From: Oxytricha trifallax | Lineage: Eukaryota; Ciliophora; Spirotrichea; Sporadotrichida; Oxytrichidae | Assembly: GCA_000711775.1 (NCBI GenBank) | Contig: ARYC01000126.1 | Location: forward strand, 62,001-126,000 | Length of the DNA: 64,000 nucleotides | Direction: 5' to 3' | Part shown: in pieces, positions 36,401 to 44,400 of the stretch | Layout of the letters: the number at the start of each line of letters is the position of its first letter | How positions within the stretch are numbered: position 1 is the stretch's first letter | Program-made: the position numbers and the translations under genes | Notes under the pieces: model-generated | Databases searched by the model: none | The model's input: only the letters and a program-made list of their open reading frames with translations | What the model was told of the DNA's origin: nothing

Positions 36401-39400
36401 GCTGGAATTTATTAATGCTCTATGGCGGGTTGTTAAACCTCCTCCTCAATTCGCACAGCTTCTTTGATGACCTCCTACTTAAATTATATTTAAATCTCAA
36501 TGCTATACTGGTCAAAGTTGTCATAAGTAGGCTCCCACTGAGTACAAGCGTCTCTGGTCTCTACTTTCTTGGTTGCTGGAATGATAACTTTTATTGACTT
36601 GATACAAGTAATGCCGCTCTTCTCAAAAGGTTAGCGCTCATTTTAGTTTGCTGATATATTTTATTATAATAATGATAAAATATACCTAGGTATAGTATAA
36701 TAATAGAATATAAGACACTCTGGTAGATTCTCGGCTGAGAGGTAATAAAAATAAGTAACCATAAAAGATTGTAAGTTGGCATATTTTATGTGAATTTTAT
36801 ACGTTTTAGTAAATTAAAATACTCCTAATGAAGTTTTGTTTCTGTAGGAGGTCCTCCAAATCAAGTTTGAACTTAATTTGGAGGTAAAGTTATTAAACAT
36901 TTTTGAATTTAATATGCTCCTAATTAAGTTTTAACCTTAAAATTTAACTCCTAATAAGATGAACTTAATTTGGAAGACCTCCTAAAATAATTAAACATTA
37001 TTAGGAGCAATTTAATGGAGATAGATTGATAAAAATAGAAATCAATCTGTGAAACTTGGAGCAAGCTTTTCAATGCTTCTCAGTATATCTTTTTAAGGTT
37101 GACCTCCAGTAGGTCCTCCCTATTTAATATTAAGATTTTAATAAAATTAGAATGGATATCCATAATTTTAAATTTCATTAACATTTCTAGAAAGAGGAAG
37201 CAAGATGGAGTCTATGAATGATGAAATGAAGAGAAATTAATCTCAAGATTTAATAGGAAAATTTCGAAGTAAAGAGGACCTTTATAGATATTTGGTATAG
37301 CAAGGTAAGTGCTTAAGAAAGATTAATAAATCAATAATAGTTGGATTGTTCTTGCCGACTTAGGAGGGAACTAAAATCTCATTCTAAAAAGCCCTACTAA
37401 GTGAGAGAAAAAAGCTTTTAAGTCTAATGAAATTAGGATGATAGAGATACCTAACTACCCTGAAATCTCTGTAACAAATCTTTATGATGATGCTATGAGT
37501 CAGATGTTGCTCTCTATCTTCCATCAAAGCTTCATTTCTCAAATAAGTTGCCAGAGAGAAACTTCTTCTTTGGTGTTCTCTCAACTCTGAAACCTGAGTA
37601 CTTAAATGAAGTTATTTAAGAAGCTCACAAGAAACGATACAGCATCTCTCCTGAAGAGAAAGAGAAGCAAGGGATTAAAATAAGTGATACCTGGCTGTAG
37701 GAACTTCAAAAGCATCCTTTCATCTCAAGTAAGCTTAGTCTTTTAACTTTATAGAAAAACAAGGTACTGCTATATACTTGATGAAAGAGCGCAGCAAATT
37801 AAACAGAGAGAGAAAGTCTCAAGTAAAGCATGAATTGAGTAAGAGACTCTACAAAGATTTCTAAAAGCAAGACGAGATGAACATAGATGCAGGGGATGGC
37901 ACTTAGAGAAGAAACATGGGCCCAAGCAAGCCTTAAGAGGAAGAAAAAAAGAGAAGCCAAATCCCTTTACGGGCAAATTTAATATGTGAACTTATTCATT
38001 CGTTTAAATCTAATACTTATTTATAAACACAAAATCTCCCTTCTCTTGCGCACACTTTAGCTTTCTCATCACTGACTCTTTTAGCAGCACTCTTAATAAA
38101 ATCTACTGTATCTATCTTTAAATCATGCATCAGATGGTAGAGCAGCAATTTCTTATAATGACCTTTCAATAATCCCCAATATAATTCAATTCCATTGAAC
38201 TAAGGGCTGTAAGGAACATTAAATACAGGTGTTATATTTAGCCTTTCATATTCCTTCCTTGAGTCTTTAGTTTTATGAACTGACAAGTTATCAACGAACA
38301 GAATAATCTCTTAGTCAGCGTACTTATCTCTGAGTTATTGCAAGAACTTAATATATTATTCAGTCTTTATAGAACGAGGGTGAATAACATAAGTCTCGAG
38401 GCCACTATCTTCACTTATTCCACCAAGAATAGCATGAGTTTACACCTTAACATTTTAGTCATAAACTTCTATATTACTATACCTCTTGTACCAAGACCTT
38501 GATATAAAGGTATTGAATGTAAATACTGCCTCATCAGCGTGTATGAACTTTATATTATGCTCTTAAGACCTCTGCATTTAATCGAATATATAATTTAAAT
38601 TAGTCTTATAAAATGGAACATTAAAGTCAATCACAATTATTAAATTAGAAAGTTAATTGCTAGGTGGTACTAACCACTTGGGACTTTCTGATAGAGCTTT
38701 CTACTACACTAAGGCCTATCGAGGGCAGATAGGGAGTTGCTGGGCGCAACGCATTAGGGACCAGTCGGCGGGGTTCAATCCGTCAGCGTACACTCCTCGA
38801 GTGAGCTGGACCCTAGGATTTCCCTGCAAATGATGAGTTACCTGGCTTGAGTTCAGTTTCCTAGGTAATAGGGAGCAGGATGAAGGTACGCTCTGCCTTC
38901 AAAAATGAGAAGACGAGAACCATAGAAGCCAACGATAAGGATTTTTCTCCCACACCGGGTTAAGTTAATGAAGCTACCACAGCTAAAGGATAGGGATTAC
39001 GTTTTCCCAGCAACAGTGGAACCGGTAAGCGTTTTTCTCCATCTTCTGTTACTCTGGTAGGATCCTACGAGCTCTGTCCCCATGGTGAAAACCTGGTTGA
39101 CATCTTGATTTTAGGTGAAGACTAGGTGATAGAAAGAATGGTTTTTTCGGAGTTTTCTACTTCATGACTGCCACGTCACGGAATTTGCCACGTCAACTCA
39201 TTCAGATACGTCACCGTCACGACTAAGATTGATGGTTTGATTTTAGTATTAAACAGTGATATGTTAAATTTATTTGATTTTAATCATTAAACACACAAAG
39301 TCAATCACTCTCTTAATGCGATTGACTGTCTTGTAAGATATTCCGTTCTTTTTATATATGTTCGCTATAGATTAAGCAGAGATATGAAGCTCAGGAAATT

Positions 39401-41126
39401 GGCGATGAAACATCACAGCCCTCTAGGGCAGAGAGAGTATTTAAGAGTCTTATCATTAAAAAGATATTCAATATGATGCTGCTAAAACTTTAAGGGTCTC
39501 TTAGGCTTAGAATTAAGATGCTATCTCTTTAAGTTTAATGCTAATAGACAGTGAGACCTCACAGTTGCTGGAGATTTATGGAGGAGCCTTGCTATAGACG
39601 TATAATTCAGAACAGGCTTGAGTTGATCACTCTAATCATCACATCCGTATCGCAACTTAAACAATAAATCTATATACTTACTGTCATAAACTGACCCCAA
39701 ACCTCGCATATACTCACTTAAAATACTAATATTTAAACATTAAACCCCTACATAAACCCTATTAAAACCCTAATAAAGTATGCACTAATAGTCTACTTTT
39801 ATCAATCAAAAACTCAATCAAATTACTGAAAGGGTTTTGGGGTTTTTAATCATGAGGCATGTAAGCAATAAATGGTAGCATATGGACAGACAATAAAAAG
39901 ATCCCTACAATCAAATGGCTGCTCTCGATAAGTCAAGATACGATAAACAGCTTTTAGAGTTCACATAAATGGCAGAAGCTCCTGGAGAGCACATTTTTGA
40001 CTTCAGAAAGCCAAGGAGATCATTTGATAATAGCGAGAGTCAGAGTCACTCACATCACAATTTAAACATTTCTGATATGAAATGCTAAGAATATAAACCT
40101 AGAAACTCTGCCACCAAAGATACAAATCCATCACAACACGGTGAGTATTTGAATGCTTACTAACACGATGAAATATAATATAATTTTAGTAATGAATTTT
40201 GGATAAAATGAATCCTCTAAATTTATCTTGCTAATAATATTTAAATTGTTCCAATGAAAAGTTCCCTATACCTCAGAGAAGTCCAATGAGAGGTCAAGAT
40301 GACTCGAACATCCCTTTTACTCCCTTCAATAACTTTTAATATAAATCAATTAGCTTTAGATCTTTCTCTTAATTTATTTTTAAACGCTGCTACTGTTGGA
40401 TCCTCAAATTATTACAACATGGAACCACCTTCCTCAATTTAAAATTAAGCTTACTAAACACAAAATGCGGGATCAGGTATGAATCAGGGTGCTCTAAATT
40501 ATCAGCAACCTGGTTATATGAATTAGTCTCCGATGGTAAGACCTCTCTACCCTGACTTTAACATGTCGCAGAGCAACACGAAGTTCCTTTGTGAGGATGG
40601 GCAGATGGATTTCCAAAATACGAACTACGACAGCTTCAACTAGCAGCTGCTTTTACCTAGCTTCTATAACTTTGACGAACAAAGTTTCTTCAAAAATCTT
40701 GATTCTTTCACTCAGAGAGCTTCTAAACTAAAATTGTATTTGAGTAAGAATAAAGGTATTATTTTATTCTTGAAGTTTAGCAACTAGGTACATTATTTTT
40801 AATCATATAAAATAAAAAGTGTAGTGATATTACTTTTTAGATAATAAATATTAATTAGTTTAAGAGTTATTTTTATGATAATCTTATATATAATTATAGC
40901 TTAAAATTTATAGGTTTATTATTATTATTCGCCTTAATTGATAATAATAAATTATCCCATTTTTTAATATTATTCTTTATTAATAAAGTTATAATACCTT
41001 ATTGTCAAAGAATCCTTTTTTGTTACCTTATTTTTATAATTTATGATACAAAGTGAAAACTATTTGAATGAAAAGAAAGATATTTTTGACTCCTACGGGA
41101 TGCGAGATTAGCAAGGCTTTAACTGA
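33414..41126 (+). CDS. Triple HMG-box protein split by transposon TBE-A
   Basis: Chromatin-type HMG-box protein. Box 1: RKPQSAYVIFGKM, intron, KRDLIMRQNPGIKVTEVV, QIAKLWQALSKEEKLRYKD. Box 2: KPKKPLTPYMLFVRE, intron, NPNIASLDIMKEVGRIWQN, SDMERYKKEHQKF. Box 3: RPKKPLSAYIYFSQEFREKL and PEWSSNE, after which TBE-A is inserted; the frame resumes at 39848 with IMRHVSNKWQHMDRQQ, completing the box. An acidic-poor Gln/Asn/Tyr-rich tail follows. The first exon(s), about 33414-33700, are uncertain. A 48-bp candidate IES (ATTAAA repeats) lies at 34806, a frame change near 40340-40385, and an AT-rich open stretch at about 40755-41040 probably separates the last short exon (NEKKDIFDSYGMRDQQGFN, TGA 41124-41126). 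The HMG call is secure; it likely binds or bends DNA in the nucleus. Confidence 0.8.
34806..34853. other. Candidate 48-bp IES with ATTAAA repeats
   Basis: ATTAAA at 34806-34811 and 34854-34859 bracket a segment that, if translated, gives the hydrophobic IRLQLKIGFILILI, out of character with the surrounding charged linker. The length is a multiple of three, so removal is frame-neutral and cannot be proven from the frame. Confidence 0.35.
35024..35170. repeat. TBE-A left terminal inverted repeat
   Basis: Matches the complement of 39712-39847. Inside it an 11-bp unit of type AATAGGGTTTT is tandemly repeated at about 35098-35130; the left arm has one unit more than the right. Confidence 0.9.
35195..36641 (-). 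CDS. TBE-A zinc-finger/kinase protein (TBE '57-kDa' type)
   Basis: Second TBE gene. From the N-terminus: a Glu-rich linker, then two C2H2 fingers of spacing C-x2-C-x12-H-x4-H at about 36250-36410 (CKECNKVF and CEFCEKPY), a basic Lys-rich region, and a protein-kinase domain with HKLGYVHRDLKPENIMKN, VYIIDFNRAQR (DFN in place of DFG), VYGTPGYIPERENW and QWDIWALAVIIKES. TGA at 35195-35197. The start is placed at 36641 (MSANLLRRAA, like MAANLNRKA in TBE-B), but an intron or frame change must lie shortly after it, and another frame change sits near 35700 before the catalytic loop. DNA binding plus phosphotransfer are family features; the substrate is unknown. Confidence 0.8.
36642..37204. promoter_or_regulatory. 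TBE-A central divergent intergenic region with iterated motifs
   Basis: Lies between the start of the kinase gene and the start of the 22-kDa gene. It contains repeated, mutually inverted copies of CTCCTAAT (36822, 36917, 36948, inverted at 37000) and of AGGTCCTCC/GGAGGACCT-type boxes (36846-36857, 36878, 36975, 37101-37119). The arrangement suggests binding sites controlling both genes. Confidence 0.5.
37205..37989 (+). pseudogene. TBE-A 22-kDa protein gene, frame-broken
   Basis: ATG 37205 (MESMNDEMKRNQSQDLIGKF), a GT-AG intron at about 37307-37342, then GLFLPTQEGTKISF, IEIPNYPEISVTNLYDDAM, KLPERNFFFGVLSTLKPEYL, EEAHKKRYSISPEE and the tail NMGPSKPQEEEKK, ending at TGA 37987-37989. Comparison with the TBE-B copy shows at least three register changes (near 37420, 37495 and 37560), so it is likely inactive. 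Function of this TBE protein is unknown. Its stop overlaps the end of the convergent transposase by a few bases. Confidence 0.7.
37996..39709 (-). pseudogene. TBE-A transposase (IS630/Tc1-mariner DDE), split by nested insert
   Basis: From ATG 39709 (MRGLGSVYDSKYIDLLFKLR) an N-terminal helix-turn-helix-type region leads to RAVMFHRQFPELHIS and NGISYKTVNRIKRVIDF, where a 662-bp insert (38635-39296) interrupts it. It resumes with NVPFYKTNLNYIFDQM. The DDE core is KFIHADEAVFTFN (D), ILFVDNLSVHKTKDS (D) and YSPQFNGIELYWGLLKG (E), followed by LLLYHLMHDLKIDTVD. TGA 37996-37998. One further register change occurs near 39400. All three acidic residues remain. It would catalyse cut-and-paste excision and integration; in hypotrichs TBE transposases are linked to genome rearrangement. 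Confidence 0.85.
38635..39296 (+). mobile_element. Nested GC-rich retroposon-like insert (662 bp) with 12-bp target duplication
   Basis: AAAGTCAATCAC is present at 38623-38634 and 39297-39308, and the transposase frame is contiguous across one copy. The insert is about half G+C in an otherwise AT-rich region and is rich in hairpins (GTGGT-ACTA-ACCAC near 38667; GTTGC...GCAAC near 38732). Its last ~120 bp (39140-39258) match, inverted, 11588-11692 in the other insert, and an AT-rich tail follows that shared end in both. No open frame or homology to rRNA or tRNA that I can recognise; GGTTCAATCC at about 38771 resembles a Pol III B box one base short. Confidence 0.75.
39712..39847. repeat. TBE-A right terminal inverted repeat
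   Basis: Inverted partner of the left arm, ending GGTTTTGGGGTTTTT before AAT. The terminal base differs from the left arm. Confidence 0.9.
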
Positions 41127-41405
41127 TTGTAATGTAAAATATAAGTGTAGTAATATTAAATATATCCGTTCTAAAAGATGGAAGATAGACATTTAAGAAT
41201 TCAACAAATATTATCAAAAGAAATTAGATCTTGAATTTTAATAGAAAAAAAATTTATATTCATATGAAAATTTATGAATGTTCTTAACAATCTTCATTTA
41301 TATCTTTACCTAATGATTACTTTGATATTTGAATTTTTCAAATTTTTCATTCTTAACATTTCATTTGTTTAAATTTTATAAGATTTGAATGATATTACAG
41401 TTGTT

Positions 41406-44400
41406 TCAATTAAATCCAAATGCTCTATTAAGATTCTCAAACTTTTTATTAAGCTTATTGATTTTGACATTGAAATCATCTGGCTTTAAATACCACTTTC
41501 CATAATTTTGCTCTTTGAGCCTGTTTACTTCTTTATTAGTTAAAATTGTTTTTTTCTCTTCAAATCTTTCATGATACATTAACTCATGAGGCAACTTGCT
41601 ATTCCTTTTTCTTATTTTCTCTACTTCACTAGGATCATATCTTTTTGCCAGTCCTCCTGAAGTAAAGTTTTCCATTACTTATGTCTACCCCTTAATTTTA
41701 AGCTCTTTAAAGAGTTCATTGTTAACCTTTCTATAAGCGTTGTTTTGAATCAAGAAGTTCATAAGTCCTTGCTTAACATTTGAGCTAATCTTTGCGTTAG
41801 TTGAATCATGAAGTCTTTCAATTGCTCTTTCGATACTATGCTCGTGTTTTGTCATAAATTTTTGAAAGAAGCTATTGCTTCTCATGTTTTAAGAATTTTA
41901 CTCAAAATCGTCTTCAACCATTAACTCATCAATAATTTTAGTTTTTTGAGTTCTTAACCCACCTTAGTTACTAATCGAAGTAAAAGCTCCAGCAATATCA
42001 AAATTTGTGACTTTGAGTTCCATTTTATCTATAGGACCTCCTGCTGATAGAGCTTGGCTTTGCTCATTCAGAAAATTGTCTTCCTTCATTAATTGCTATA
42101 TTTCTCTCTCAATTTGCTCCATATAGCTGTTTTTACCAAGAATTTTGTACATGTTAGTTGCATCATCTTCATCAACTGACCCATCCAGACTATCTTCTAT
42201 ATTAATCTCTCTAGATTTTTCCATTTCTGATTATTTCCTATTTTAGAACTCACTTCCAGTATATTCCTTTAATTTTAAGGATTTGTCTTAATTCTTTAAA
42301 TTTGGAGTCCGACTACTCCTATCCTCTGTATCATTTATACTCGAAAACTATTCATTTGTCATTTTCCTACTACTAATAATTTTTTGCTTTTTAAACACAC
42401 TTTGAAGTTCCTTAAAATTCTTGTTGAAATTTTCTTCCAGTCTTTCTTTAGTAATTATATTATCTTGGCTTTCGAACTATGATTGAATATTGTACTATGA
42501 CATATTTCTACCTTGTCTATTTCCTCTCATTGTCGATTTACTCATCCCAATTCTCTTCAAATTTTAGTCATTTCTTCCTTGTGGTAAATTTGATATACTT
42601 TCATCTAATTTGTTTTATTTTAAGTCAATTGACGGTAGGTTTAAGTCTTGAACGATGCTTTATAAGTTGAACTTATGGGTTTTGTGGGTTGAGCCCCAAT
42701 CAAAACCCCAAAACTCCTTAGTGAGGTTTATAAGTGCTTTGATTTGTAGGGTATAGTTGGGGTCTTATTGGGGTTAGTAGAGAAATTAGGCCAATTTGCA
42801 AAATGAGAAATAGAAATTAGCGAAATTTAGGGTCTATTTATGATGAGAAATATTTAGATTTATTGCTCAAGCTAAGGTATGGTTCGAGTATTAATATAGA
42901 CTAAGTCAAACCAGTGCTGAATTATGTAGCTATAGCAAAGCTCCTATTCAAGATGCCTCAACTATTAGATATCATTGCATGTTAGCTGTTTAGCATTATA
43001 ACTCAGGCACTTTAAAACATCCAGCAAGATTATAAAAGTTCTCACAGCACAATATTGACTACCTCTGTGACTCGAAGATTTTGAAGTATTGGGCACACTT
43101 TCCACTTGACTAGCGAGCTGTGATGTTTCATCGCAAGTTTCCTGATATGCGTATCTCTCCATAAACTATAGCCAATATTTATAGAAGAAATGGTATTACT
43201 TTCAAGACTGTCAACAGAGTGAAGAGAGTGATTGATTTCACAGTGCCATTTTATAGTAATAATTTAAACTATATATATGATTAAATGCAAAGAACTATTA
43301 CTAATAACATCAAGTTCATACACGCTGATGAAGCTGTGTTTACCTTCAACACCTTTATTAATAAGTCATGGTACAAGAAGAATGATAGCATAGAGGTTTA
43401 TGACTAAAAAGTAAAGGTTGTCACTCATGCAATCTTAGCTGGTATTAGCGAGGATATAGGTCTAGAAAGTTATGTGATTCATCCTCGCTCTATAAAGCAA
43501 TAAAGCTTATGAAGAGTTAAACATAACTCCTTTATATAACGTTCCCTATAGCCCACGGTTTAATGGAATCGAATTCTATTGGAGTTAAATCAAGACCCAC
43601 TACAAGAAACTGCTACTATATCACCTTATGCATGACTTGCCTATAAATACAGTAGACTTGATTCAGAGTAGCTGCAAGAGAGTGAGCATAGATAAGACGA
43701 CAGTTTGTGCGAGAGAAGGAAGAATGAATGTTTATAAATAAGTTTTAGATTTAAACGAATGAATATATTCACATATTAAATTAGCTCATAAAGGGGTTTG
43801 GCTTCTCTTATTTTTCTTCCTCTTATGGCTTGCTTGGGCCCATATTTCTTCTCTTAGTACCAGTTCCTGAATCTATGTTCATTTCATCTGGCTTTTAAAC
43901 ATCTTTATAAAGTCTCTTGCTCACCTTCATGAATAGTCTATGACTTTCTCTCTCTGTGAACCTTCGCATGCTCTTTCATTAGGTTATACCAGTTCCAGGT
44001 TTCCCTACAAAGTTATGAATCAAAGCTTACTAGAGAGGTAAGGATGATTCTTTAGCTCTTAAAGCCAAGCTTCGCTTATAAGTATGCCTTGCTTCTTTTA
44101 ATCTTCTGGAGAAATAGTGTACCGTTTCTTGTGAGCTTCTTCAATTATCTCTCTGAGATAACTCTCTCTTAAAGTACCAAGAACACCAAAGAAGAAGCTC
44201 CTTTCTGGAAGTTTGTTAGAGAGTTGTTTCTTGGGAGGAAGATAGACTACTAACTCTTCATCTTTCATCGCATCTTCGTAGAGATTAGTGACTGAAATCT
44301 CTGGGTTGTTTGGTATTTCTATCAACTTTATTTCATCGTTTTTGAAGGCTTTCTTCTCATCACACAGTATAGCTTTTAAGAAAGAAATTTTGGTACCTTC

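Larger units (their letters stand above)
35024..39847. mobile_element. TBE-A: telomere-bearing DNA transposon, 4.8 kb, AAT target duplication
   Basis: The element starts CAAAACCCCAAAACCC and ends with the complementary GGGTTTTGGGGTTTT, i.e. telomere-like C4A4 repeats at both ends, then long inverted repeats of roughly 135-147 bp. It is flanked by AAT at 35021-35023 and 39848-39850, the target triplet known for Oxytricha TBE1. It carries the zinc-finger/kinase gene (-), the 22-kDa gene (+) and an IS630/Tc1-mariner-type DDE transposase (-). Excision leaving one AAT restores the HMG-box frame NEIMRHVSNKW. The 22-kDa and kinase frames have frame changes and the transposase carries a 662-bp nested insert, so this copy is probably not autonomous. 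Confidence 0.93.

Noticed and set aside
36319-36597. Plus-strand open frame of 92 codons in TBE-A
   Set aside because: Antisense to the zinc-finger region, whose Cys/His spacing is conserved in TBE-B and element C.
38690-38790. tRNA gene or tRNA-derived head (GGTTCAATCC)
   Set aside because: The B-box-like string is one base short, the T-stem does not pair and no A box or acceptor stem is present.
38635-39296. rRNA, group I/II intron or snRNA fragment
   Set aside because: High GC and many hairpins invite this, but no conserved core I know (group II domain V, 18S/28S universal segments, U1-U6 motifs) could be matched.
35024-39847. Polinton/Maverick or other capsid-bearing element
   Set aside because: No polymerase, packaging ATPase, integrase or capsid-like gene is present; the three genes match the TBE set.
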